DNA of 64,000 nucleotides from contig NZ_QGOL01000008.1 of assembly GCF_003259255.1 (NCBI RefSeq), positions 186,001 to 250,000 of the forward strand, in the 5' to 3' direction. How positions within the stretch are numbered: the first letter of the stretch is position 1; the number at the start of each line of letters is the position of its first letter. Both the position numbers and the translations under genes were made by a program. Source of the stretch: Algoriphagus litoralis. Its GTDB lineage: Bacteria; Bacteroidota; Bacteroidia; Cytophagales; Cyclobacteriaceae. A model generated the notes under the pieces. The model did not search any database and was not told the origin of the DNA. It worked only from the letters and a program-made list of their open reading frames with translations. Shown here in pieces: positions 34,165-42,619 of this stretch.

Positions 34165-35424
34165 ATGGACATACAAGGCAGAAAACTTATAAAAATCGCC
34201 ACAGCAGGCTCTGTCGATGATGGCAAAAGCACCCTAATCGGGCGCTTGCTGTATGACACCCAATCGCTGACTACTGACAAAATCGAAGCTATCGAGAAAA
34301 GCAGCAAGCAGCGAGGCTACGATTACCTTGACTTCTCTTTGGCTACAGATGGTTTAGTCGCGGAGCGTGAGCAGGGAATCACGATTGACGTGGCACACAT
34401 TTATTTCAATACCGCCAAGACCAATTTTATTGTAGCGGATACCCCCGGGCATGTCGAATACACCCGAAACATGGTCACTGGTGCTTCCACCTCCAATGTG
34501 GCCATCATACTCATCGATGCCAGAAAAGGAGTCATCGAGCAGACTTACCGACACTTTTTCATCAGTAACCTACTTCGGATTTCTCATGTCGTAGTAGCTA
34601 TCAACAAGATGGATCTAGTAGGGTATGATGAAGATGTCTACCTGAAAATAAAAGCCGACTTTGATGTCTTGGTAGGAAAAAGTGACTTCGCCCAAGAGCA
34701 GATTACCTTTATTCCGGTTTCTGCTTTGAAGGGAGAGAACATCGCCAGAAAGTCAGACCATATGCCATGGTATCTAGGCAATACACTTCTGGATCATTTG
34801 GAAATCCTCGAACCGGAAGACTTGCAGGAAAGCACCGTGGCTAGATTCCCTGTACAGTATGTCATCCGGCCTAAGACAGAAGCTTTTCATGATTTCAGAG
34901 GATTTTCCGGAAAACTTTATGGTGGAAACTTGAAGGTTGGAGATGCGGTGACCGTGCTTCCTTCAGGCAATGAATCCACGATCAAAAGCATTCATTTCTT
35001 CGATCAGGAATTGGAGGAAGCCGCTCCGGGTTCATCGATTGCTATTACTTTGGATACTGAAGTGGACTGTAGTCGTGGTGATATGATTGCGAAAAAAGGA
35101 GCTGCACCCCGAAGCGAAAAATTTCTTTCAGCCACCATCTGCCAAGTAAACAGTAAGGCACTAAAAGTTGGGGGAAAATACATTCTTCAACATGGAATCA
35201 ACCGCGTTTTGGCTAAAGTCGATCAGATCGAAAGCAGAATCCATACCGACTTTTCTGGCACGCAAGAGGCAGAAGAGCTGAAGCTAAACGATATCGGAAA
35301 GGTTCACTTCCGACTGAGTAAGCCCATACATTTTGACTCCTATCATGACAATAAATCAAACGGAAGCTTTATTCTGATTGATGAGGGAAGTTTTGATACG
35401 GTTTCGGTGGGGTTTATTGAGTAG
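34165..35424 (+). CDS. cysN: Sulfate adenylyltransferase subunit 1 (GTPase)
   Basis: The real start is the ATG at 34165 (419 residues), since the upstream extension is in a repeat. The P-loop (G15-S22, AGSVDDGKST), DTPGH and NKMD motifs show an EF-Tu-like GTPase. Two beta-barrel domains follow. GTP hydrolysis drives APS formation by CysD. There is no fused APS kinase domain, consistent with the APS-type reductase in this locus. Confidence 0.95.
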   Translation: MDIQGRKLIKIATAGSVDDGKSTLIGRLLYDTQSLTTDKIEAIEKSSKQRGYDYLDFSLATDGLVAEREQGITIDVAHIYFNTAKTNFIVADTPGHVEYTRNMVTGASTSNVAIILIDARKGVIEQTYRHFFISNLLRISHVVVAINKMDLVGYDEDVYLKIKADFDVLVGKSDFAQEQITFIPVSALKGENIARKSDHMPWYLGNTLLDHLEILEPEDLQESTVARFPVQYVIRPKTEAFHDFRGFSGKLYGGNLKVGDAVTVLPSGNESTIKSIHFFDQELEEAAPGSSIAITLDTEVDCSRGDMIAKKGAAPRSEKFLSATICQVNSKALKVGGKYILQHGINRVLAKVDQIESRIHTDFSGTQEAEELKLNDIGKVHFRLSKPIHFDSYHDNKSNGSFILIDEGSFDTVSVGFIE

Positions 35425-35650
35425 AAGTAAAAATAAGACTCAAGAAGGAAGGCATCAGACTTCGCCATTTATTTTCCGATGTTCGACATTCGATATCTGG
35501 CGAATTGTTACCGAATTCTGAATGTCAAATTAAGAAGTAAAAAAGTTGAACAGGAGCGATACGGATGATGGTGTAAACCATACAAACTTCCAACTTTTCA
35601 ACTTTCAACATTTAAAAGCACTATCCCTATAGGGAAAACCTATTACTACC
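35425..35650. other. Intergenic region before the sulfite reductase gene
   Basis: These 226 bp hold repeat-like text (TTCGACATTCGATATCTGGC and an AAGTTGAA / TTCAACTT inverted pair). A 10-bp palindrome CCCTATAGGG at 35625-35634 lies 16 bp before the start codon and echoes the half-sites of the palindrome at 31887. Confidence 0.4.
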
Positions 35651-37750
35651 ATGCAAAGCTTTCGAACTGAACTGGAAAACCCGATTGTAGAACGTGACAT
35701 TCTTGAATTGGAGCGCAAAATTGCCCTTTTCCGTGAGGGAAAGATTGATGAAGAAAAATTTCGAAGCCTCCGATTGGCCCGCGGTGTCTATGGACAGCGG
35801 CAGCAGGGCGTGCAGATGATTCGGATCAAGCTTCCCTATGGACGAGTGAATTCGGCTCAGTTGCGACGAATCTGTAAAGTTTCGGAGGAATATTCCACTG
35901 GAAGGCTTCACATCACCACGCGTCAAGATATTCAGATTCACTACGTGAGCCTGGATCGCACTCCGCAACTTTGGGCGGAATTGGAACGTGACGATGTCAC
36001 CTTGCGGGAAGCTTGCGGCAATACTGTCCGCAACGTCACTGCCTCAGAGTTGGCAGGTATTGATCCTAAGGAGCCATTTGATGTGACACCTTATGCTGAT
36101 GCGACGTTCCGATACTTTTTGAGAAATCCGGTTTGCCAGGAGATGGGTCGTAAGTTTAAAATGTCCTTTTCTTCTTCTGATGAGGACATTGCCCTGAGCT
36201 ATCTTCATGACCTGGGTTTTATTCCCAAAGTGAAACATGTGGATGGCAAGGAAACTCGTGGCTTTAAGGTGATGCTTGGTGGTGGCTTGGGCTCGCAGCC
36301 CCGTCATGCGGATTTGATTTCCGAGTTTATCGAAACTGATCAAATTATCCCATTTACTGAAGCTGTCCTGCGGATTTTTGACAGACATGGAGAACGTGCC
36401 AGAAGAAATAAAGCCAGAATGAAGTTTTTGGTCAAGGACTTAGGATTGGAGGCCTTTTTGGATTTGGTAGAAAAAGAAAAAAAAGCGTTACCCTTCTCAA
36501 GCTTTCCCATAGACGCTGAAAATTACGGGCAGCAAAGAACTCTCCCAAGTCCGGAATCTCCAGTACTTGAAAAGGAACCCGGGCTGGATTTTGAGCTATG
36601 GAAATTGACCAATGTCCTACCGCAAAAGCAGGCTGGGTACGTCGCAATTGGGGTTAAAGTTCCACTTGGAGACTTTTACATCGATCAGGCCAGAGCTTTG
36701 GCAGATTTGGTGGAAAACTATGCGAACAATGAAGTCCGCTTTACCCTTCGCCAAAACTTTCTGATTCGTGATGTTCGGGAGGATTTGGTTCCATTTTTCT
36801 ACCAAGAACTACAGAAAATCGGGCTAGGACAGCGGGGGTACAATACCCTTGGAGACATCACTGCGTGCCCGGGTACCGATACCTGCAACCTAGGCATTGC
36901 AAGTTCTACCGGTATCGCAGTGGAACTTGAGAAAGTCATTCTCGAAGAATACCCGCAATACCTCCAAAACAGAGATTTGGTGATCAAGATCTCCGGCTGC
37001 ATGAATGCCTGCGGACAGCACAACATGGCGCACATCGGATTTCAGGGGATGTCCATGAAATCCGGAAAAACAGTCATTCCTGCACTTCAGGTTTTGCTTG
37101 GAGGAGGAAATCTCGGTGATGGAAATGGAAGATTTGCAGATAAAGTCACCAAGGTTCCAAGCCGTCGTGGACCTCAGGCATTGCGGGTTTTGCTGGATGA
37201 TTTTGAGAAAAATGCCGGAGGAATTGACTTCCTGAGCTATTATGATAAGCAGGGTCAGATGTATTTCTATGATTTGCTGAAAGAGCTAAGTGATGCATCA
37301 ACAGTTACTCAATCCGATTCTGTCGATTGGGGTCATAATGAAGCCTATGAGGTAGCTGTAGGTGTGGGAGAATGCGCAGGTGTAGTGATTGATTTGGTAG
37401 CGACTTTGCTTTTGGAAGCATTGGAGAAACTTGATCAGGGACAGGAAGCGCTTGAACAAGGACGTTGGTCTGACAGCATCTACCATCATTATGCTGGTCT
37501 GATCAATGCTGCCAAAGCACTTTTGCTAAGTGAGGATGTGAGCACAAACAGCTACGCAAACATCATTTCGCTTTTTGATGAGAAATTCATTGAGTCAGGC
37601 AAGATTAATCTAGAAGGTACTTTTGCAGAAAAAGTCTATCAAATCAATCTGAACGAACCCACTGAGAATTTTGCTAAAGCTTACGCAAAACAAGCCATGG
37701 AAATCTATAACCTGCTAAAGACCTATCGGGAGGAGGAAGTAGAAGCATGA
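35651..37750 (+). CDS. Siroheme sulfite/nitrite reductase with C-terminal HEPN-like domain
   Basis: This is a 699-residue protein. Residues 1 to about 540 are a two-repeat NirA/CysI-type reductase; the siroheme/4Fe-4S ligands are in TACPGTDTCNLG (C-x5-C) and SGCMNACGQH (C-x3-C). Residues about 570-690 are an extra all-helical domain with 'RWSDSIYHHYAGLINAAKALLL', which looks like HEPN, including an R-x6-H. In this locus it should reduce sulfite to sulfide with ferredoxin-type electrons. The purpose of the helical tail is unknown. It overlaps cobA by 4 bp. Confidence 0.9.
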   Translation: MQSFRTELENPIVERDILELERKIALFREGKIDEEKFRSLRLARGVYGQRQQGVQMIRIKLPYGRVNSAQLRRICKVSEEYSTGRLHITTRQDIQIHYVSLDRTPQLWAELERDDVTLREACGNTVRNVTASELAGIDPKEPFDVTPYADATFRYFLRNPVCQEMGRKFKMSFSSSDEDIALSYLHDLGFIPKVKHVDGKETRGFKVMLGGGLGSQPRHADLISEFIETDQIIPFTEAVLRIFDRHGERARRNKARMKFLVKDLGLEAFLDLVEKEKKALPFSSFPIDAENYGQQRTLPSPESPVLEKEPGLDFELWKLTNVLPQKQAGYVAIGVKVPLGDFYIDQARALADLVENYANNEVRFTLRQNFLIRDVREDLVPFFYQELQKIGLGQRGYNTLGDITACPGTDTCNLGIASSTGIAVELEKVILEEYPQYLQNRDLVIKISGCMNACGQHNMAHIGFQGMSMKSGKTVIPALQVLLGGGNLGDGNGRFADKVTKVPSRRGPQALRVLLDDFEKNAGGIDFLSYYDKQGQMYFYDLLKELSDASTVTQSDSVDWGHNEAYEVAVGVGECAGVVIDLVATLLLEALEKLDQGQEALEQGRWSDSIYHHYAGLINAAKALLLSEDVSTNSYANIISLFDEKFIESGKINLEGTFAEKVYQINLNEPTENFAKAYAKQAMEIYNLLKTYREEEVEA

Positions 37751-38520
37751 GAGCATCTGTTAATCCAAAAGTAACACTAGTCGGTGCAGGTCCTGGAGAT
37801 CCGGAATTGATGACTTTGAAAGGCATCTTGGCGCTGAATACGGCCGATGTGGTGCTCTATGATGCACTGATTGATCCGGTTTTGTTGAAACATGCGCCGG
37901 ATACTGCCTTGAAAATCTTTGTCGGCAAGCGGGTAGGAAAGCACTCCACCCCTCAGGAAGACACCAACCAACTTTGCGTCAGCTTGGCAAAAAAGCATGG
38001 ACATGTCGTACGACTCAAAGGCGGAGATCCATTCGTCTTTGGCCGCGGTGCGGAGGAAATTGAGTACATCGAAGCTTTTGGCATCGCCACAGCTTTAATA
38101 CCAGGAATTACCTCCGCTATTGCAGTTCCGGCGTCGGCGGGAATCCCGGTGACCAAACGTGGGGTTTCGGAAAGTTTTTGGGTGGTGACGGGGACTACTT
38201 CCTCGGGAGAATTGTCACGGGATTTGGCATTGGCCGCTCAATCCACAGCGACTGTTGTCATTTTGATGGGCACCAAAAAGCTAGCTGAAATCGTCCGGAC
38301 CTATCAGCAATTTGGAAAATCAGATTTGCCGATCGCCATCATCCAAAGCGGTACAACCAATGAGGAAAAAATCGTAGCAGGCTACATATCTGATATCGAG
38401 CAAAAAGCTAAAGAAGCCCAAGCCGAAGCTCCAGCGATCATCATTGTCGGAGAAGTCGTGAAGGAAAGTATGAGACTAGCGGAAGTGTACCGGGAAGTTG
38501 TGAAAATGGAAATACGGTAG
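37747..38520 (+). CDS. cobA: Uroporphyrinogen-III C-methyltransferase
   Basis: The 257-residue enzyme makes precorrin-2 from uroporphyrinogen III with two SAM. The SAM-binding motif GAGPGDPELMTLKG (about 12-25) and 'KGGDPFVFGRGAEE' are standard. The ATGA overlap with the sulfite reductase gene means the cofactor gene is translationally linked to its user. It covers only the SUMT part of CysG; the other steps are likely done by the protein encoded at 38707. Confidence 0.95.
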   Translation: MRASVNPKVTLVGAGPGDPELMTLKGILALNTADVVLYDALIDPVLLKHAPDTALKIFVGKRVGKHSTPQEDTNQLCVSLAKKHGHVVRLKGGDPFVFGRGAEEIEYIEAFGIATALIPGITSAIAVPASAGIPVTKRGVSESFWVVTGTTSSGELSRDLALAAQSTATVVILMGTKKLAEIVRTYQQFGKSDLPIAIIQSGTTNEEKIVAGYISDIEQKAKEAQAEAPAIIIVGEVVKESMRLAEVYREVVKMEIR

Positions 38521-38706
38521 AAATATACCTCGTGGTGCTCGGTGAAAAACGCTTTGCGAAATATAACTCACTTCGTTCGTTGAAATAGGTTCGGCTATTC
38601 TTCACGAGATACATCCTCCACCAAAATATTTCGCTCGACGAAGTCGAATTTATTTCGAATGTATTTCAACCGAATTTCTATCCTTATATTCTTAAATCTC
38701 TAAAAA
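38521..38706. repeat. Hairpin-rich intergenic element between siroheme genes
   Basis: The 186-bp spacer has the perfect pairs GCGAAATAT / ATATTTCGC (38556-38564, 38626-38634) and CTCGTG / CACGAG (38529-38534, 38603-38608). It shares 'TTGAAATAGG' with the element before cysN. It looks like a mobile or REP-type spacer. Confidence 0.5.
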
Positions 38707-39288
38707 ATGAACCACCTCTATCCCATATTCCTAAAAGTTCACGAACTCAACGTCCTGTTGGTTGGTGGAGGTTTTGTGGCTACAGAGAAGTTGGAATTTC
38801 TTCTCAAATCAAGCCCTGAAGCTCAGGTGACAGTTGTTTCGAGAGAATTCAGACCTGAGTTTTTGGAGATTGCTGAGCAAGCGGAAACGGTCACTTTGAT
38901 CGAAGACCTATACCATGAAAAGTATCTTGGCGGTAAGCACCTTGTCATTGGAGCGACGGACAACAAGGCTGTCAATCGACAAATCCGTGATGAGGCGAAA
39001 GAGCGCTTTCTCTTAGTCAATATTGCGGATACGCCTGAACTCTGCGATTTCTACCTAGGTGGAATTGTCACCAAAGGCAACCTGAAAATTGCCATTTCTA
39101 CTAATGGAAAATCTCCAACCACAGCTAAGCGGCTACGCCAATTGTTAGAAGAAGTACTGCCTGAGGAGATCGATGATCTGCTCGAAAACCTAAATGCCTA
39201 CCGCGCTACGCTCAAGGGAGACTTTGAGTACAAGGTCAAGGCGATGAATGAGATTACGGAGGGGCTTGTGAAGAAGGTAGAAAGCTAA
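38707..39288 (+). CDS. Precorrin-2 dehydrogenase / siroheme synthase N-domain
   Basis: The 193-residue protein matches the NAD-binding half of CysG and Met8/SirC: 'LNVLLVGGGFVATEKLEFLL' (Rossmann start) and 'FYLGGIVTKGNLKIAISTNGKSPTTAKRLR'. It oxidises precorrin-2 to sirohydrochlorin and may also insert iron. With CobA it completes siroheme for the sulfite reductase. No separate SirB chelatase is seen here. Confidence 0.92.
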   Translation: MNHLYPIFLKVHELNVLLVGGGFVATEKLEFLLKSSPEAQVTVVSREFRPEFLEIAEQAETVTLIEDLYHEKYLGGKHLVIGATDNKAVNRQIRDEAKERFLLVNIADTPELCDFYLGGIVTKGNLKIAISTNGKSPTTAKRLRQLLEEVLPEEIDDLLENLNAYRATLKGDFEYKVKAMNEITEGLVKKVES

Positions 39289-39308
39289 AATCAGAAGTCT
39301 GAAAGGCC

Positions 39309-39339
39309 AACCTTTGAGATTTTTAAAACCTCGAAGGTT
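39309..39339. terminator. Hairpin after the siroheme genes
   Basis: AACCTTTGAG and CTCGAAGGTT pair over 10 bp with one T-G, around an A/T loop. The tail is only TTTG, so it is a weak terminator; the text also resembles a dispersed Bacteroidota repeat. Confidence 0.45.
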
Positions 39340-39393
39340 TTGAAATAGTTATGCTGCTTCTCTATAAGCAGTATTTTCTCTGTTGAGTTGCTT

Positions 39394-40032
39394 TTAATTT
39401 AATGAATCCTCCATTGCCAAAAAAAGCATTTTTTCGCTTTTATCTTTAACCTTAAGGTAAAGTTTATTTTCGTCTATTTCATAGGATTCCACTGCGGATA
39501 AAGCTTTTTTGATTCCCGTTTCAAATTCCTGCATGGGAAGAGTTGTGGTAGCTGGGCTAGCGAAAAAAGTAATGTTCTCTTCTGTAAAATTGAATTTTAG
39601 CAAGCCTTCCGAGTTAGATTCATAGCAACCTAAAATTTCATGATTAAATGATCGAAATTCAAAATCTGGAAAATCATCGCATAAACCATGATCGGAGGAT
39701 TTATCAGAAAGCTGAAGGGTGATCTGAAAAATATTGTCAAAATCTTCGCCGCCTAAAGCAAACTCAGCAATTCGTGCCAAGCAAGTTAAGTGATCTATAT
39801 ATCCTTCTTTAGATTTTTGAAAACCTACAAATTCCCACTTGTCTAATAAATCATACTCACCAGGCCTTCCACTTAAATCAAAGCAACAAGGATCCTTTGG
39901 GTTACATCCTTTATTCACTACTTCGGGTAAGGGCTGTATTTGCTCAGGCTCTTCTATTCCAGTAGAGCAGGCTGCAATTAAAAAACTCAAAAAAATACCT
40001 AACAAGGTTTTTTGGGTCGAATCTAGTTTCAT
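39394..40032 (-). CDS. Lipoprotein, divergent META-like domain, function unknown
   Basis: The protein has 212 residues and a lipobox ending in Ala-Ala-Cys (Cys22). A Cys-rich region (CNPKDPCCFD) follows, then 'LLDKWEFVGFQ' near residue 63. Its last 40 residues, 'YEIDENKLYLKVKDKSEKMLFLAM', resemble the end of META/HslJ domains. I treat it as a possible distant META protein, not a firm assignment. It is a lone gene between the siroheme genes and metK. Confidence 0.7.
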   Translation of the reverse strand: MKLDSTQKTLLGIFLSFLIAACSTGIEEPEQIQPLPEVVNKGCNPKDPCCFDLSGRPGEYDLLDKWEFVGFQKSKEGYIDHLTCLARIAEFALGGEDFDNIFQITLQLSDKSSDHGLCDDFPDFEFRSFNHEILGCYESNSEGLLKFNFTEENITFFASPATTTLPMQEFETGIKKALSAVESYEIDENKLYLKVKDKSEKMLFLAMEDSLN

Positions 40033-40151
40033 CTCGCTTATTTGATTTAATAATGTATTTTCAAATTAACGTTTCCTTTTTGATTTTTTAGATCTAGTCT
40101 CTAGTAAATCAAATTTTAAATAAAAATTAATCAGTTGTCCATATACTAGAG

Positions 40152-40205
40152 AATGGGGAATTAGAGCTCCCAATATCCACCCATGATCCCCCATTAATTT
40201 TTTAT
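40152..40205 (+). terminator. Terminator-like hairpin upstream of metK
   Basis: AATGGGGAAT (40152-40161) can pair with ATCCCCCATT (40186-40195) with one mismatch, followed by AATTTTTT. It lies before the predicted metK -7 box, so it is not an attenuator of that promoter; it may end unseen upstream transcripts. Confidence 0.4.
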
Positions 40206-40220
40206 TTCAGCCAGTTCCAG

Positions 40221-40228
40221 TATTTTTG
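40221..40228 (+). promoter_or_regulatory. Putative -7 element of metK
   Basis: TATTTTTG matches TAnnTTTG and is 35 bp before the metK ATG, giving a short untranslated leader. No TTTG is found at 19 bp upstream (the sequence there is T-rich). Confidence 0.5.
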
Positions 40229-40263
40229 TGCACCATTGAAAAACGAATCAATTATTTAAGTTT

Positions 40264-41517
40264 ATGGCATATTTATTCACCTCAGAGTCAGTGTCTGAGG
40301 GTCATCCTGACAAAATCTCTGACCAAATCTCCGATGCGCTGATCGATAACTTTTTGGCCTTCGACCCCAATTCCAAAGTAGCCTGTGAAACTCTAGTAAC
40401 TACCGGACAGGTTTTCTTGGCTGGAGAGGTGAAATCCGAAGTCTATTTGGATGTACAGAAAATCGCCCGTGATGTCATCAACCGAATCGGTTACACCAAG
40501 AGTGAATACATGTTTGAGGGAAATTCCTGCGGGGTTCTTTCTGCGATTCACGAGCAGTCAGCTGATATCAACCAAGGCGTAGAGCGCAAAAACCCTGAGG
40601 AACAGGGAGCTGGCGATCAGGGAATGATGTTTGGCTACGCCACCAACGAAACCGAAAACTACATGCCGCTGGCCTTGGATCTGTCCCATATGATCCTAAG
40701 AGAATTGGCTGCGCTTCGCAGAGAAAACAAAGACATCACTTACCTCAGACCCGATTCCAAGTCTCAGGTGACCATCGAATACAGCGATGACAATGTTCCG
40801 CAACGTATCGATGCCATCGTGGTATCTACGCAGCATGATGACTTCGACGAAGAAGAAGCCATGCTGGCAAAAATCAAATCTGACATCATCAATATTCTGA
40901 TTCCGAGAGTAAAAGCGCAGCTGAAACCTGAAATTCAGAAGCTTTTCACTGAGGAAATCACCTACCACATCAACCCAACCGGCAAATTTGTAATCGGTGG
41001 ACCACATGGTGATACCGGCTTGACAGGCAGAAAGATCATCGTGGACACCTACGGTGGAAAAGGCGCACACGGTGGGGGAGCTTTCTCCGGAAAGGATCCA
41101 TCCAAAGTCGATCGCTCTGCAGCATATGCTACCCGTCACATTGCCAAAAACATGGTAGCAGCAGGTGTAGCGGACGAAATTCTGGTGCAGGTTTCCTATG
41201 CGATCGGTGTAGCTAAGCCGATGGGTATTTACATCAATACTTACGGTACAGCAAAAGTTGGATTGAGTGATGGAGAAATCGCCAGAAAGGTAGAAGCCAT
41301 CTTCGACATGCGTCCCTACGCGATCGAGCAGCGATTGAAGTTGCGCAATCCGATCTATGAAGAAACAGCGGCCTACGGTCACATGGGCAGAAAAAATGAA
41401 GTAGTGAAGAAGACTTTTACTTCACCTTACAGAGAGCCCATCGTGAAAGAAGTGGAGCTTTTCACCTGGGAAAAGCTTGATTTCGTGGATCAGGTAAAAG
41501 CAGCTTTCGGAATTTAA
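40264..41517 (+). CDS. metK: S-adenosylmethionine synthase
   Basis: MetK makes SAM from methionine and ATP. The 417-residue protein has [13 protein letters not shown] (ATP), [12 protein letters not shown] (methionine loop) and [19 protein letters not shown] (phosphate loop), all intact. It supplies the SAM used by CobA upstream, although the genes are separately transcribed. No SAM riboswitch is apparent in the leader. Confidence 0.97.
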   Translation: MAYLFTSESVSEGHPDKISDQISDALIDNFLAFDPNSKVACETLVTTGQVFLAGEVKSEVYLDVQKIARDVINRIGYTKSEYMFEGNSCGVLSAIHEQSADINQGVERKNPEEQGAGDQGMMFGYATNETENYMPLALDLSHMILRELAALRRENKDITYLRPDSKSQVTIEYSDDNVPQRIDAIVVSTQHDDFDEEEAMLAKIKSDIINILIPRVKAQLKPEIQKLFTEEITYHINPTGKFVIGGPHGDTGLTGRKIIVDTYGGKGAHGGGAFSGKDPSKVDRSAAYATRHIAKNMVAAGVADEILVQVSYAIGVAKPMGIYINTYGTAKVGLSDGEIARKVEAIFDMRPYAIEQRLKLRNPIYEETAAYGHMGRKNEVVKKTFTSPYREPIVKEVELFTWEKLDFVDQVKAAFGI

Positions 41518-41540
41518 AATCCAAAGTTTACACATGCAAA

Positions 41541-41581
41541 GCCCCCAAAAAGCTTCAAAACTTCTTGGGGGCTAATTTTTT
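41541..41581. terminator. Terminator between metK and the isomerase gene
   Basis: GCCCCCAAAAAG at 41541-41552 pairs with CTTCTTGGGGGC (41561-41572) with one A-C mismatch, followed by TAATTTTTT. It can stop metK transcription. Confidence 0.82.
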
Positions 41582-41609
41582 GGGAAGGATTTAATTTCAA
41601 ACTTTCAAA

Positions 41610-42551
41610 TTACGCATTTGAAAGGGTTCTTCGAATCGTGTCAAGATTCACACGAATCTCTTCGATACTTTCCCACTCCCGGTCTTTTTCGCCATGCTCA
41701 ATACCTACGTAGCCGTTAAACTTGTGAGCGGCAACAATTTTCATCATTCGCTCATAGTCCAGCAGATGTTCTTTTCCAAAATCATCCCATACTTTTGGCT
41801 TTAGACTCACTCCTTTTGCCTTGGGCATCAATTCATCCACTCCACGGTAGGAATCATAGCTAAAAATCTTTTCGCCTTCTTTGTGCATTTGAAAATTTCC
41901 AAAATCGGGTAATGTTCCGGCACGGGGATGCGAAGTTTCTTTAATCATTTCAGCTAGCCATTTTGCGTTGCTGGAGTAGCCTCCATGATTTTCCACGATC
42001 ACATTTATGTCAAAATCATTGGCAAATTCACAGATTCTACGAAGGGTCGAACTGCAGACATCAATTGCCTCTTTTTCAAGTTTGGCATCGGTGCTGTAAG
42101 GCACAGCGGTATAGGCATTCACCCGAATGGCGTGACAGCCCAAAAACTTAGCAGCTTCCACCCACTTTTTGTGATTTTCAACCGTTTGCTGTCGGTCTTC
42201 GGGCTTTGCAGCGCCAAGTTGACCTTCCCCATCGATCATGATCAAAACGGATTTGACCCCTTCTCCATCCGCGCGGGTCTTCATTTCCTGAAGGTAGGCT
42301 TTATCAGTTGCTTTGTCTTTGAAAAACTGATTGACGTACTCCACGGCATCTATTCCATGCTTTTTGGCTTCGATAGCAAAGTCTAAATGATTCATCTTCC
42401 CCGCAAAAAGTGGCCGATTCAAAGACCATTCTGCTAGGGAAATTTTGAATAAATCCTCTTTTTTCATGGAAAAAGACATGTGTGGCAAGCCTAGTCCCAA
42501 GGCTGCTGAAGCTAGGCTGGCAGTTTTAAGAAATTCTCTTCTATTGCTCAT
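41610..42551 (-). CDS. Exported sugar phosphate isomerase/epimerase-like protein
   Basis: The 313-residue protein has a Tat-type signal (NRREFLKTASLASAALGLG) and a xylose-isomerase-like TIM barrel. Metal-binding residues are suggested by 'IVENHGG', 'LPDFGNF' and the late 'GYVGIEHGE'. It lies 68 bp downstream of a Tat-type Gfo/Idh/MocA gene on the same strand. The pair is a common Bacteroidota set for periplasmic sugar or inositol-like metabolism. The substrate is unknown. Confidence 0.88.
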   Translation of the reverse strand: MSNRREFLKTASLASAALGLGLPHMSFSMKKEDLFKISLAEWSLNRPLFAGKMNHLDFAIEAKKHGIDAVEYVNQFFKDKATDKAYLQEMKTRADGEGVKSVLIMIDGEGQLGAAKPEDRQQTVENHKKWVEAAKFLGCHAIRVNAYTAVPYSTDAKLEKEAIDVCSSTLRRICEFANDFDINVIVENHGGYSSNAKWLAEMIKETSHPRAGTLPDFGNFQMHKEGEKIFSYDSYRGVDELMPKAKGVSLKPKVWDDFGKEHLLDYERMMKIVAAHKFNGYVGIEHGEKDREWESIEEIRVNLDTIRRTLSNA

Positions 42552-42560
42552 CGTTTAAAA

Positions 42561-42587
42561 GGTTATTGGTTTTTGGTTATTGGTTTT
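42561..42587. repeat. 14-bp tandem repeat GGTTATTGGTTTT(T)
   Basis: Two copies of GGTTATTGGTTTT at 42561-42573 and 42575-42587 lie in the spacer between the isomerase and oxidoreductase genes. It is a low-complexity dispersed motif. Confidence 0.5.
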
Positions 42588-42619
42588 CTTTCAGATTTTC
42601 ACTTTATAAGGCATCCTTT

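Noticed and set aside
40033..40263. SAM riboswitch upstream of metK
   Set aside because: I found none of the conserved SAM-I or SAM-II core stretches; the leader after the -7 box is only about 30 bases.
40696..41382. A 228-codon reverse-strand open frame opposite metK
   Set aside because: It lies wholly antisense to the intact, well-conserved metK and has no recognisable domain or signal.
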